A DNA stretch of 64,000 nt from Gamarada debralockiae (GCA_002803225.1 NXFV01001985.1:1-64000); one strand, 5' to 3'. Positions 1-12,455 are shown, counted from the first letter of the stretch. Made by a program: numbers and translations. Notes: generated by a model from the sequence alone, not told the origin.

Positions 1-312
1 GAGTAAAGCAGCAATAAATTTTGTATGCTAACTAATCATAAGGGAGTGGCAGAATCAGCGGGGTGGGCGAGACCCACACTGAACCCCCTTCCGTACCTTC
101 GTGCCGTAGCTCCGAAAGTCGGAGACAGGCCAATAGTTATAATAGAGCAGGGGGGAACAGCCGAAGTGGCTTTTAACGCTATCGACGGGACGATCGACAG
201 CATGACCACAACTGCGGTATTTTCTCACGGCACACCGAATCCTTGTGGAGAAACGGCTGAAGAACAATGGCATACTTAGTATAACTTCATATAGTTGCGA
301 GGGAGTGATTTA
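1..312. other. Gene-free left edge
   Basis: No recognisable gene. Open frames exist on both strands but neither resembles a known family, and they overlap each other antisense. The first 24 bases contain the string GCAATAAATTTTGT, which recurs at about 22990 beside the second copy of the dispersed repeat, so this edge may belong to the same repeat family. Confidence 0.4.
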
Positions 313-443
313 TATCGGATTGGGGAAAATAGGCTCGATTGCAGAGTAAAAGTAGGGTGCAAAAGGGGGCTATATACACGTAGAAAAGGGGCTAAGCTAG
401 GCCCAAATAGGGAGGCTAAAATAGGCCAATATTTCATCTGACA
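313..443. repeat. Dispersed repeat, copy A
   Basis: About 130 bp that recur, with small indels and substitutions, at 22665-22792 in the same orientation. Shared landmarks include GATTGCAGAGTAAAAGTAGG, CTATATACACGTAGAAAAGG and CCCAAATAGGGAGGCTAAAA. The minus-strand reading frame across both copies is similar, but no protein family is recognised. It is probably a piece of a degenerate transposable element; neither copy shows clear terminal repeats. Confidence 0.8.
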
Positions 444-670
444 ATTTAAGACCCCTAAACAATGGATTTGTCTCGGCACGGTGGGTTTCTCTCTACCCAG
501 GGACGGACGTTAAAGAAAGCTATAGTCCCCAACGACTCTGCAACGCCAGAGCAAAGTACAAAAGCTCCCAAATACGCCATGATGATTCGCAAGTCGTACA
601 ATCCGACCGACAGAACCACTCCCATTCCCATATTCCGAGTCCAAACGGTCGCCATCTTCCTTCCAACCCT

Positions 671-859
671 TTATACAGTCGAACGGGCGGCTCTTCGTCT
701 TGCAAGAGCCCGAGAGATGTAGAGGCCGATCAGACCGGTAGCAACAATGAAGACAACGCAGAAGACGACGATAACACCAGCTTCGTGACCGGCCCAGTTA
801 CTTCGCTTGACGAGTTGGCGACTAGCATCGCGGGCGTGGAGAGTGGTGATTGCTGCCAT
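671..859 (-). CDS. Small single-pass membrane protein
   Basis: A 62-residue protein starting MAAITTLHARD. Residues about 27-49 form one strong hydrophobic segment (VIVVFCVVFIVATGLIGLYI), followed by an Arg-rich tail (RALARRRAARS), a charge pattern that would place the C-terminus on the cytoplasmic or matrix side. I recall short fungal proteins of the same layout (basic N-terminal stretch with a KRSNWA-like motif, one membrane span, RR tail), but their function is unknown to me. It appears to be a single exon; the AT-poor sequence downstream, to about 460, is probably its 3' UTR. A second open frame on the same strand (455-655) is better explained as UTR. Confidence 0.6.
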   Translation of the reverse strand: MAAITTLHARDASRQLVKRSNWAGHEAGVIVVFCVVFIVATGLIGLYISRALARRRAARSTV

Positions 860-2699
860 TTCAAAGACTATATCAGAGACTAGTTAGCATGTGTTGTATC
901 TCAATTCTGGCTGAAGATGGTTATCTGCCAGAGCAATCGTTATTTCTCGTTGAGCGAATGGAGGGTTGCGCGCTGAAAGTATCCATCTCTTCGATCAATC
1001 CCATCCCACGAACTCTGAATCTTGCGTCGTAAGTGAACGATTGACGCGGTTGGTGGACCTCGTCTCACGCGACGGCTCGATTGTGGCGTGACGTAAAATG
1101 ATCCTGGCCGTCTGATTTTCGGAGTATGGAAGTGGCTCACCTTGAGATTCTTGCTTCTCGGTCGACCAGCTTTGGATTGGATTGAGATAGAGAAGTCCTG
1201 AAGATAGTCTGTTGACAAGGGAGATTAGCCAGGAGCTTGGGTCACAAGAGAAGGCTGATAAAGGCAAGATGCGGCCTGCAAATGATGAAGTCTAGTATCC
1301 ACTGGAAGGAATCGAACGATTGTGAAGGAGTCATCGAAAGAGAGGATTCCGCTTGCTTCGGCTGGAAGGTGGCATGTGCAGCATACCCTGGAGCTATAGG
1401 GACTCTCGTCGCGATGAGGTCATAACAATCCGGGTTTTCAAAGCGATGCAGCGACATGAAGACGCGGCAATTGATTGGCACTTACCGAGCTTTGTAGAGG
1501 TAATTTAAGGAACGATAACAGAGGCAGACGCGACGCTGAGTTGGGAGTGAGCGTGGTGTTGTCGGCAGAAGACGAGGAGACTGAAGTGGGGAGCTCGAAA
1601 TGCGGGACCACGCCCGAATAGGTTTAGAAGGAAGTCAAGTGTAAGTTTCCGTCCGAGCGTCAAAACGCTCGCTTAATAAAGATCACCATTTTTTGGGGAG
1701 ACTTTTTGATATTGACAAATGGAAGGGAGAGTAAATTAGTTGAATGAACTCCCCGAACCTCAACCCAAGGTGTGTTTAATTGCTGTAACAAGACTTAGTC
1801 ATCTGGACCCTCCCCGTTAGTCATTAGATACCACATTGTTGCTGTTTTAATACTTCCTACACTTGTCCCTTATCGATAATGCCTCGGCCTAAAATGTAAG
1901 GCTGGAACAGAGACAGGATCTTTTTTGAGGACGACACGATTGGTTTTGAAAGGCTTTGTGAGTTGCACGGGTCTTGAGCTATTATCACGGTACGGGACTG
2001 GAAATGTCATCCGGATAACATGTGATAATTCTTTGAAGTAACATGTTCTGGAGAAGAAGTGAGAAGAGATGCCACTTGCCTAGGGGTATTTGATTGGACC
2101 TAATGCACGGACAAGTGTAGATGAAGCGCCTTTCCGTCGTTATTCATCTGTCGAGTACGACTGAAAGAGATAGTTCAAACCGAGTTTGTCAACGGTGACA
2201 GGGCTGGATGATTGAAACGTCCCGACTTTCTTGGATGAAATGAAGGCGGTAGGGAAAGGCTGATCTACCAATTCAAGCGCCGTTTGTGATATGATAAGAT
2301 CCTCAGAAGTTTAATGGGGCTACATCCACTTACATCTTATCTGGAGCCAAACGGAGCTCAACATAGAATTTTCATGCTGGCTGGCATTGGTTGACGCATT
2401 CCAGACCCCGCCGTCCGCTCAATATCCTTCGCTCTACTCTCAGCGCCCACTTTGCTCACATCCGTTTTCTCCCGGCCATCTTAATCCAATCGTGGACAAC
2501 AATGAAAAATATGGACACCTTAATGGAAGTTGCTTCCTTGATGGGTACCTTGATGGGTACCATGGGTTTAACGCCAAAAATATATCTCTACAACAGTAGC
2601 AGAGGCCACTACAGATCAACAAACGAGGCGTACAAGTCTGCTCTACGCCGCACGCAAACTCCATCGCACGACAAAGCCTCATTGGAAGAGCGACCTCAA
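860..2699. other. Intergenic, no gene seen
   Basis: This 1.8-kb stretch separates the small membrane protein from the HET pseudogene. Open frames here are short, overlap antisense and lack family resemblance. The part nearest 860 probably holds the promoter and 5' UTR of the minus-strand gene. A short tandem duplication of a 12-bp unit (CCTTGATGGGTA) lies at about 2537-2561, within 200 bp of the start of the HET remnant. Confidence 0.5.
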
Positions 2700-4586
2700 T
2701 CATCCCCAAAACTACAATTTAAATACTCTCCACTAAACGGTGAGAGCGGCCAAACGAGACTTGTCCCTGCTACCACGTTCTCAGAACGAGACTGAACTCT
2801 GCTGCGCTCTGGACCACGTATCTCTCAACGGCCGACTCCAATAGCGTGTGCTTTCATATATCTGGGGCAATCCAGACGCCACTAACCCCATCACACTCAA
2901 CGGGCAACGTGCATTCATAACAGACAACCTCGACTCCGCTCTCAGGAACCTGCAGCATGAAGATGAAGGCCTGGTATCGTGCATAGACACGCTATGTATC
3001 AACCGGACCGATGGCCTAGAGAAAATGCACCAAGTACAACAAATGACTTCAATCTACAGCTCCGCAGCGATTATCCTGGCTTGGCTTGGCTTGGTCCCGG
3101 GGTTGTGAAAGGCGATTTCGCAACCTACAAACTCGATGATCTGAGTTGTAGGTACAATGAAGTCTCGCCCCAAGCCTCTATCTCGTGGGAGCCGTCAAGG
3201 ACGTTTTCTACAGGGGTTTAGCAGGTTTCTTTGAGTCCCCGAAGATTGGCTCAGAGCCCTCATGCGACATTCAGATCCTGATTATCGCCACCTTGCTCGG
3301 AAGGTGCTATTGGATGCGCGCTTGGATTCAGAAAGAGATTGCACTGACCAAGGGTATCATATTTTTTGCGGGCACATTGATCTTGACAAGAGGCATCTTG
3401 TTGCAGCACTGCGGGCGTGCATGATCTACCCCACATTTTGCTCCAAAAGCATACAAACTGAGGGGGCTCAACATTGGGATCTAATCGGACTTACTGCACA
3501 CGTACCTGAAATTCTTGTCAAGCGCCGTAGACCTGAAGATCATACGCCGTTGACAGCCCTTTTGATGGGATTGAGGGGCGGAAGAGGACATAGAATTGCA
3601 GCTTCGGATCCGAGAGATTACGTCTACGGGTATCTCGGTCTTGCTACCGACGAGTCGATCTTTGGCATGGCACCCGGCTATACCAAAGACACTGCGCAAT
3701 TGTACACAGAATTGGCGAAGGCCATCCTCGAGAGCGGCAACGTGGATGTTCTACGGAGACCGGACGAACAGCAACATGAAAGAACTGCCATCTTGGGTGG
3801 TTAACTGGTCCTTGAAACAGTGTAGGCCTATGAATATATCTGTTGATCCTGGCAAAGGAACTCCTTGCTCTTCTGCATCCGGCAGCCAACCAGCTTCCTG
3901 CCAATTCCCTTTAGATGAATTACTGACTGTATCAGTTGTTCAAGTCTCTATGATCTGCACCATCGGACCAACTTGGGAATACCAGACTCACTTGGATAAA
4001 TCGGCTCGTCAAAAAATACGCCTCTTTCATTCAAGAATTTGAAGCTTTACAACAGCGACGAAGATGAAGATTATAGGTTTGAATGCATGTGGCGTGTCCC
4101 ACTCCATGACATAGAAGGTACATCCTCATCCTCAATCATCTCTAAGGATCCTGAACAAATCATGCGAAGGGCTACAGAGGAATACAATTTGGCGGGTTTC
4201 AGCGCTTTGGCGGGATATGATGGCCTCTTGGAAACGTTGCGGGTGGGGAGAGAGACAAGGCGTACTCATATCTGAGATCTGTGAATGATGGTGCTGATGG
4301 CAGGCCTACATTTGCCAATGACAATGGCTTGATTGGAATTGCGAGCTCGAAGAACCTTGATTTGACGCTGATATTGAAGGATGGGTTGATTGGTTTTGGG
4401 AGTCCAAAGGAGGTTATACCTGGTGATGTTGTTTGTGTATTTATGGGAGCGAGTATACCTTGCATTCTCGGGGAGGTTGCGGATGGGAAGTACAAATTGA
4501 TCTATGGTGCGTACGTTCAAGGGATAATGGATGGCGAGATCATGAAGAGGAATCCTGCGATTGGACAGTTGATATTATATAATTAG
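2700..4586 (+). pseudogene. HET-domain protein, broken by frameshifts
   Basis: Successive reading frames together spell a heterokaryon-incompatibility (HET) protein. An N-terminal FKYSPLNGESGQTRL shifts frame at about 2763 into SLLPRSQNETELCCALD, then shifts again into LSYIWGNPDATNPITLNG (about 2850), which matches the HET core 'ALSYxWG'. CIDTLCINRTDGLEKMHQVQ (about 2980) is the second HET block, and YWMRAWIQKEI (about 3320) corresponds to the usual 'WFxRxWxxQE' block. After further shifts, DPRDYVYGYLGLATDES appears at about 3611, and the C-terminal PGDVVCVFMGASIPCILGE to YVQGIMDGE ends at 4586. At least five frame changes without plausible introns show that the gene is dead. HET proteins trigger cell death when incompatible hyphae fuse; a second, intact HET gene lies at 32607-34418. 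Confidence 0.85.
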
Positions 4587-4660
4587 ATACAAGTTCAATT
4601 GAGACGCGGAGAGGAGAGATGTTGGCGGATAAGGCAATTCAAGGATGCTATATCTCGCCT

Positions 4661-7600
4661 CTACCGCTTGATCTCTGGCTTTCGTCGAAATGACAAAGGC
4701 ATGTTCTTGTAGATTTTCCAAAGCGACACTTTCGAGTCTGTCTTCTGACTTTCCTCGTTGTCAAATGGTTTGTCGTAAATCTCTGACACAAATTCCATTT
4801 GGCGCCGCTTCTGGCGCAACTCGCCGTTCTCAGGTGTGGATAATGGTGTATTCTCGCCATCTGAGTAGCTCCTTTTCAATATAGGAGTTTTATCTCCAAG
4901 TGGTTGGTGCAATTCGTGGCTTGCTTCGCCGTCTGCTTGAGAACTAGCCGTAGGATAGAGGGGTAGACTTGCGTTGAACTGACGGTATATGCTATTTCGT
5001 ATTGGCGAAAGTGGTAGTGGTCTCTGAACGTCCATGGAGGCTTGGCCGAATATTACGCCCCCGTTTTCTTCCAGCTGCTCTTTCATCGTCACCACGCCAA
5101 AGGTACGATGTCCTTGGACGATCTTTTGTAACCGAACACATTGGCAGTCGAAGGAACGCTGATCCTCGCATTTCTCCCATAGTCTCAGCCCTCGGTGCCA
5201 CTGTAAATGTGTGCATGTCAGATATTTTCTGGAGAGATCTGATCCTGCCCTCTCAAAGAGTTGTTTCAGCATAGGAACAGTTGTTGTCAGGTAGTCCTTC
5301 TCTTTAGGCACAGTTCTCCATTTATGGCAGAGTCCTAACGTAGGCGACGTACTCGGCTTGATAATATCCTCGAATCCACTGGCAAATAGGACGATAGCAT
5401 TAACATCTCGAGCAAGCTGCACCCATCCTCCGGCACTCTTTGAGATAACTGACTCTTTCTCAATAATTGGCGACATGTTGTCGACCACGTCCATGAACTC
5501 CCAACCCCTGAGGAAGTACCGCGTAGTAGCTCGTAACTCCGGCTCAGAGGTGGTTTCCTTGAACCCTCCTTTGTCAAGCAGGCCCTCAAGTATTGACCAA
5601 ATGTCCCGGACAAGGTCACTCAGACGATAGCATGACTGCTCAACATCATGCTCACGACAAAGTTCAACGTTGCTATTCTCCAAAAGAACTCTTTCCGCAT
5701 GTCCGTGACGATCAATGGCTGGGTTCGCAGCGGGCAATTCTATCTTTTTACCATCGAGAACGTATGGTTTTCGAAAGTTTCGAGTCATTGCAATGTGGAG
5801 GATGACAGCTGAGGCAGGAACCAACCAAGCCCTCTTCTCGCCCAAATCGTACAGCACCACTGGTGTCTTCGCTGCAGATAGGACAATATGCCGATATAGG
5901 CCCTTTCTCTCATAGTAAAACTTTCCGTCTTTCGAGCCCCAAGCAAAATTCAGTTGACCAGAAATTATATTCTGGAATCCAAAAGTGCCTCCGCTGAATT
6001 TCAACGCTCTGCCTTTTTCGTGGGCTTCTGACCATGAAAGATTCTCGTAGTTGGCGCCCTTGGTTCCCAGATGTGTTTCTGTCTGATCCCACCACCCGAC
6101 GAAGCTCCGCAAGTTGGTGATGGTTTTAAAGTTAACCTCGTCGAACTTTGCACGGTTGGGGAATTTCGCTACTACATCCTGATATGTGAGTCGCGTAATC
6201 TCTTTGGAGTCCTTGATCAATTCCATGTAGTGCCATTGTATCGAATCCTCATAGCATCTAACAGGTATCAATGCACCTCTGGGGCCTTTGAGTATTATTC
6301 CACCCTCGAAGTCAACCGCGTGCCGGACGCCGGTGAGGGCAGCCGCCATCCCGAGCGGAACTTCAAGACCAATATCCGATTTCCCTCTATCGGGATATGG
6401 AAAGCCTTTGACAATCACAGCACTACAGAAGAGTTTATGCCAGCAGAGATTTCGCAGAAGGGACTGCGAAAGTCGAGACTGCAGCTTGACACTTTGATAA
6501 CTTTGGTCTGCATTCGCGCTGATAGGGCTGATGGGGCTGATACTTGAATATTGCATCGTTCCATTGCGTGGAGCCTTGGTAAAGGCACAAGCCAGCCATG
6601 CGAGCTGTTGTGCCACTTCAATGATGACCTCTGGGTCTCCGCGTACTTCGAAATGGAAGGAAGTACCGTCTTTCTTGACCGTATAGTTGCTAGTAAAGCC
6701 TCGTGGATGATCTGCCAATCGTACAGTCAGCTTTACACGATAATTCGATTGATCCAAGATCATGGCCGTACCCACGGCACTATCATTGACTTGAAGGACC
6801 AAGGGAGTACAACAGTGCAACGATACAAATGACTACTTACCTTCCGGTGAATAGACTTGTTGAGTTTTCTCGTCCAGAGCCGCTTGAATGGCAGAAAGAG
6901 TTTTGCCACCGGAGTTCGGCCACGTTTGAGTAAGGTAGTCCTTGCAGGTAGCTGCTTGCGCATTTTCGGAATTGCCAGTCACAGTAATGAATGATCCCAG
7001 ATGTGGCTTCTGATTGTCGAACTCGGAAGACATAAGCGATTCGAAATCGTTGTAGATGACAAAGCTACCAACATGGCTTTCGAAACTTTCGGAACAGCTT
7101 GAGCTACTCCTATCGCTGTACTTCCAGATTAAGAGACGCATAACGTGCTCAGTAATCTGGTCGATTTCATCCTTGTAAGTGGGGTAGAAGGGGTGCTGCG
7201 CGAAGCAATGGTAGAGGATATGATAGCGAACCTGTAGCGTTGATGTTGTACTGCTAGGAAACTGTCTGGCGATATGCGTCCAACTGTCTCGTTCAGGTGC
7301 GTTTCCTAGCCTCCATAATAACTCATCTTCCTCCCGACTGAAGGTCTCGCGTTGGAAGCCTTGAAAGCTTACAAGTTCTGGCCCTGGACTGTGGTGTAAT
7401 AATTCCACGTGATGTTGCGAAGTAACCCCTTCAGCGAGCGTTGGAGCAGAGACAGAGGCTTCCGGGTCTAAAGCATATAGGACCTCATCATCTAGATCCT
7501 CGCCGTTCAGCTCTTCACCATCCAGCTCCTTATCGAGACCCGGAGAATCGTCAGAGTGGCCTTCATCATGTGTCTCCCCAGCCATCAGCTCATATGCATC

Positions 7601-7959
7601 TAGAAGTTCTTCATCCACGTCCATGCACTGACGGCAGGCTGCGCATTGGCTGTCACACTATTTAGAGTATGGTATTAATACACAAGTGGTATCAAATTGG
7701 GAGGAGTTACGACCTTCAGTTTTCTAGAATGACAAATCCAACAGCCGGTGGCCAACTCCGCAGGGTTGAGAAGGGAGCAGCCAATGGTCTCTGCTTGACA
7801 TACTTGGTCGCAGTCGTGTGGTCGTGTCTTCGAGTAGCCCTCATCTTCGTCTTGCAGTACGCCAGCTCCGAAAATTCCAAACATACCTTTGTGATCGGTG
7901 GACATCTCCCCATTGTGGCCGAGCTGGGAGTGGTAGAGGTCATCAAATTGATAGTCCAT
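4661..7959 (-). CDS. Large Cys-rich / Myb-like protein, function unknown
   Basis: Three exons on the minus strand, 7959-7711, 7657-6841 and 6789-4661, with introns of 53 and 51 nt, join in frame to 1064 residues. Residues 50-94 hold nine cysteines (C50, C54, C61, C73, C76, C84, C88, C91, C94) and look like a metal-binding module; the first intron falls inside it. An acidic linker follows, then a Myb/SANT-like segment at about 187-235 (FSREEDELLWRLG to IARQFPSSTTSTLQVRYHIL). The remaining roughly 750 residues contain VIVKGFPYPDRGKSDIGLE and IILKGPRGALIPVR, resembling an uncharacterised region I recall from large fungal proteins with 'VKGFPIP' motifs. The C-terminus is basic (RRKPEIKR). A role at DNA or chromatin is inference from the Myb-like part only. 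The start at 7959 is the nearest ATG before the Cys module; 8043 is an in-frame alternative. Confidence 0.75.
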
Positions 7960-8043
7960 GGCTTTATCCAAAGAGGCTGCTACGTTTACCTGGGATTGAT
8001 CTGATCGCTGTCGTGAGGGCTCTGCAAAATACAATGAACACAA

Positions 8044-10187
8044 CGGAAATACTGAGGTTTTTGTGTTTGAAAAATTGATGGATTTAATGAAGCACGGGAA
8101 CGTGTTGACACGAGGAAGAATATGGCCAGGAAAATATAGATATTTGAGAAGAACAGCTGGCGAGGCCTGTATTCAGCCTTGTCCCTTGGGTAACCGCCGC
8201 CTCGAGGTTGAGATGTATGATAACACCCAGTGCTGTGACCACTGGCTTGACGGTGCTGCCAAAAATTTGAAACCCTACAGGGCACATATAGTAGCATTAT
8301 TTTCAAGTAAGCACTGTGTCCAAACTTTAAGAGACAGAGAGGCACATGAAACATAACAAGCCCATCCGGAGGGGTGGGCGGTTCAATTTAAAAGAGGAGG
8401 ATAACCCGCGCATTTGGGCCCGTCGACATGACATCAGATTACTACGCGACGATATCATCTTCATGTAGACCATATAAGAAGTTATTGGATCTGAAAGAAT
8501 GATCCAGAGGCCAGGAGTTCGTTCTGTCAGGGATGGATCAAACTTATCTGATGGTCGCGAGGTCTTGCTTACGCGCCAGCCTCATATTTGCAACGCAGGC
8601 CAATACGTGGGTAAAGGTTACATCCTATATGACAGAACGTGATGTGCGATGAGATGGAGATAACTTCGAGAGGCGTTCCGCCGCTGGGTCTTTAATCGTG
8701 ATTGAGGATCACACTTGCACAGCCTCGTTGAGCCACAAACGAGTTGCAGCGAATGCACGTGATATATATCATCGTGAGGATCGTTGTGGAGATGTAGCAG
8801 TCTGTTTCATGCAATTCTGAGAAAGAGAGGAGTCATATCAAGTTGTATCGATCTGAGGTGCAAAAATAGAACTATAGGGCACAAGCCAGCTCTTAACCGC
8901 CTAATAATGAGTCCTGGCTGTTTCTAGGGAAAAGATAAGGAAGATACGCAAGATATCAAAGATGTGGAATATTATTGAGGACACAAAAGCAAAGTCTTTA
9001 GAGCCGGTTACGTACAATCTATTATCTCCCCAAGTGCCGAAGAAGCCACCCCTTTATCCTCCCTGATATCGTAACCACAGTGTATCTTGTACAATAATTA
9101 TCCACACCTCCATCAAAGGATCCAGTCCCTTGGATTTTTGATAGACGTTGACATCCATCATGCAAGTAACTTTGCCAGGCATTCCACACGTGCGTCTCTT
9201 TACTCGATGTCGCGTAGAACTGGCGTTGTCCTCACCGCTGCGCGTCCTCCAGGGATCTTCAGACTTGCCAAGAGAAGATTTTAGCTCCAACTTTAAGCAA
9301 CCCACCTCGGAATTCCCGCATCATCCTCCTTCCTTCGATAAGGAACTACCAACCCAAATTCTCAAGTTGTTCCTTGACCTCGGACTCCACAAAGCAACTC
9401 ACCTGAGTTGATGCATTTTGGCGTTCTGCATGTAGTAGCAACATGAAAACGGCTTTCAAATCAACCCTCCATCATGACTCTTTGATTACCTGAAAGTATC
9501 CTAGCCTCAACCACCGAGCGCGAATGGACTGCACCGACGAAGCCATGCCTCCTCTTTCAGTGTCCTTGCCTAACGGAGTAAACCTTACTAAAACTAGGGC
9601 AGAATTGCGTGATAGACGAAAATACACCAGCCTCAACAAGGGTCGCGTCGAGATCTACAGGGTTGAGCTCCACTAAAAAGTCCGACGACCGAGCTAAACC
9701 CTGGTGACGGTTCTTATCCTTTATGAAGGCCCCCCTCTACACCTCAACCCGAGTATATCCACAGGTCTGCTACATGACCTGGTCCTGTCCATGGCGCCTG
9801 CCAGCAACGTTTTCAGAATGATCCGTAAACGCAGATTCACATTTCGTTCTATTTGAGGTTGTCTTTCGAAACTGGAAGATTACGCGGAATATCATCATCT
9901 CCTTGTGCAGTACTCGACCGCTGTATCAAGCTTGGCACGAGGGTGTTAAGAGATGTAAACAAAGCTGTTGGCCAGTATGACTCTTGCCTACTTATTCTTC
10001 AAACCAATTTACTGATTCAATTCTACAAAGATCCCCTTCATATTACACAGAAGGAGCAACGACCTACCGGAGAGTCGAGAACACATAATAAAGTCCTTGT
10101 CTTGGAAGTCTACGCCCACATATAAACGCTTCAAGCGAGCATTGTTTATGCATTTTTCCTCACGCATACAATTCTTGATCGCATACG
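8044..10187. other. Intergenic, no gene seen
   Basis: 2.1 kb between divergently transcribed genes, likely holding both promoters. The open frames present (for example 8063-8356 and 9054-9411, both strands) are mutually antisense and resemble nothing. No repeat or RNA gene was recognised. Confidence 0.5.
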
Positions 10188-11417
10188 ATGGCGCTGGATC
10201 ACCACCACCCCATTCAGAACAGTGAGGTATACCTCCTGAACTCCTCGCACGCACCCTCCATACCACCTCCATCGCCCCCGTCTCCGCCGTCACCAGTCTC
10301 ACCATGTGGGCGGGAACTATCACCACCTTTAGATGACTTAATGTCTATTGCACCTCCCGAAAAACTGGAGAAATCTCCGAACATCAGTCGACGTCTTTCC
10401 AATGCAGTACATGTTCTGGGGACCGAAGCAACTGCTCTTTCGTGCTTGACGCGATTGTACGAAACGGATCCGGTAGCCCGAGGAGGCTTCAATTCGGCTG
10501 TTGAAGCAATCACCAGATTTGATGGCGACAAAGGCAAACTCGTTATCTGTGGAGTCGGCAAGAGTGGGCACATTGCCAAGAAATTGGTCGCTACGATGAA
10601 CAGCCTCAAAATACATGCAACCTATCTTCACCCCACGGAAGCGCTTCACGGAGATCTTGGAAAGGTTGGAAAGTACGATACTATCTTGTTGATCACGTTT
10701 TCGGGAAAGACGCCAGAGCTACTTTCACTGATTCCTCATTTTGACCCGTCATTGCCTCTGATCGTCCTCACATCTCACACTCATCCTTCAACATGTGAGA
10801 TTGTTAGGCAACGACCAGGCACCATTCTTCTCCCAGCACCTATCCACAAGTCAGAGACAGACTCCTTTGGATTCTCGGCGCCAACGACGTCTACTACAAT
10901 GGCAATTGCACTGGGAGATGCTCTCGCCGTGGTCATCTCCGGCGAGCTTCACTCAAGCGTTGCAGCTGTCTTCTCCAAGAACCACCCCGGAGGGGCGATT
11001 GGAGCAGCATTCAAAGGTCCTCAAAAGGTGTCCGATCTGGCCATTGAGTTCACTGGTATCCCAGAAATGGGCAGAACCTCTACCACAGGAGCGCACATCC
11101 TCATGTCAGCTTATCGCTCCGAAACAGGATGGATCAGGTACGGCGAGGACCTCGTCTCCTCCCCACGCCGGATCAAAAGATTACAACCAGACCACATGGA
11201 TGAATCGGCGATGCAGATTCAGGGGTTGATGGTTCCCAGTACAGAGTGGATCACAATTCCAGCCAACACAGACTTGCCTCATGCGAAGGAGTGGATCAAG
11301 AGCATGCGACGGACAGCCCCCGGAGGGGTGACCAAGTACAGCGACGATGCAATCTTGGTTACCATGGAGGATGATGAAGTGTCTGGTATTTTGGAGGTCG
11401 GGGAACTGATGCAGTGA
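10188..11417 (+). CDS. SIS-domain sugar isomerase-like protein (KpsF/GutQ type)
   Basis: A single-exon gene of 409 residues. After a low-complexity Pro/Ser-rich N-terminus, residues about 105-290 form a sugar isomerase (SIS) domain: KLVICGVGKSGHIAKKL, HPTEALHGDLG, ILLITFSGKTPEL, PLIVLTSH and KNHPGGAIGAAFK. These blocks match the KpsF/GutQ branch, whose bacterial members interconvert D-arabinose 5-phosphate and D-ribulose 5-phosphate. Bacterial enzymes carry two CBS domains after the SIS domain; here the C-terminal 120 residues are divergent, with only a CBS-like stretch around LMVPSTEWITIPANTDL and DDAILVTMEDDEVSGILEV. The substrate in fungi is not established, so the specific reaction is inference. 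There is no signal peptide. Confidence 0.88.
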   Translation: MALDHHHPIQNSEVYLLNSSHAPSIPPPSPPSPPSPVSPCGRELSPPLDDLMSIAPPEKLEKSPNISRRLSNAVHVLGTEATALSCLTRLYETDPVARGGFNSAVEAITRFDGDKGKLVICGVGKSGHIAKKLVATMNSLKIHATYLHPTEALHGDLGKVGKYDTILLITFSGKTPELLSLIPHFDPSLPLIVLTSHTHPSTCEIVRQRPGTILLPAPIHKSETDSFGFSAPTTSTTMAIALGDALAVVISGELHSSVAAVFSKNHPGGAIGAAFKGPQKVSDLAIEFTGIPEMGRTSTTGAHILMSAYRSETGWIRYGEDLVSSPRRIKRLQPDHMDESAMQIQGLMVPSTEWITIPANTDLPHAKEWIKSMRRTAPGGVTKYSDDAILVTMEDDEVSGILEVGELMQ

Positions 11418-12455
11418 ATGATGGGTATCTTGGGGCGGTCTTTTGCAGGAGTTTTTAAACGGGTCAAGATAAGCGCTAGGGCAGCCTCATATATTCCCTT
11501 TGGATATGGATTGTCGGATCTTTCATCTTGATGTTAGCATGCCGGGCTTGCTTAGATTTACATAACGGCCAGGGCTTTTGGAATTTTAGATAGGGGGCTA
11601 CTAGAAGTTCACCTCATGGCAATGGATATTCGCATTTTATGATCAAGTTCATCTCAACTCACCCTCAAGTCCAACCTCCCTCTTTTTTTATGTGAAGATG
11701 TGAAGCACAACAAACGCTCATCCACTTCACCTCCAATTACCCCTGGACTACCCTGCAATAGACGTACAAACAACAAGCTGAAACAGCATGAACAAACCCC
11801 ATCCATCCTATGCGCCGGCACATCATCTCCTTCATCTCAGCCAAGAGCCTCAATACGCATCAACTTGCCCCACAGCAAAAGGCGCAAGCAAAGCGGTCCA
11901 AGATTGATACGCACCAGGATCTGACGAAGACTACTCGGGAAGACTTTCCACTTTTCTCTTGCCTATCGCCGTGTCACCTCTGTGCATAAGACTCCGCAAG
12001 CATTCCCCACTCTCTAATTGGATGTTGTCACGTGACAGGACAGGGAGGTAAATTGAGAGGTCCAGGTTGAGGGTTCTTTTGCCAGTCATCTTGCACGTTG
12101 TCTTGGCACGCGGAGGTGATACTCAACGCGTTCCTGGATTGAAGACGGGGAGGGTCAAGACGGTAATGATTGTCTATCAATTGGAGACGATTCATCACGG
12201 ACGATTCTACTTTGGAGTTGGTGGCGGTCGCGATGGCAGCTGAGGGCGGGAAATTGTTATTTCATGGCTGCATGATATCAACACGAGATTCCTCATCTCG
12301 ATCTTTGGTTTGTGTGTCTTTCTACACATTTTTCCTTTGCACCTCCTGACTCCAGCATCACTTAACGGACGTCGACGCCACTACCATCATCTTCGACAAA
12401 TTTTCCTCCGTATCTCACGAATCTCTTATCGGAATACGCCCGTACACAAAAGACA
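11418..12455. other. Intergenic, no gene seen
   Basis: 3' flank of the SIS gene and the upstream region of the small secreted protein. A Pro/Ser/Lys-rich open frame at 11700-11924 lacks any family resemblance and is left out. CT-rich stretches near 12300-12450 look like fungal promoter/5' UTR sequence. Confidence 0.5.

Noticed and set aside
455..655. Minus-strand open frame of 66 codons (MATVWTRNMGMG...) just downstream of the small membrane protein
   Set aside because: It starts 15 bp after the previous stop, has no family resemblance and no sign of its own promoter; 3' UTR is the simpler reading.
2700..4586. Explaining the HET frame changes by introns
   Set aside because: Frame changes occur within a few bases of each other in several places, leaving no room for introns of normal length.
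8063..8356. Opposed open frames around 8.0-8.35 kb
   Set aside because: Mutually antisense, unrecognised, and lying in the promoter zone of the Cys-rich/Myb-like gene.
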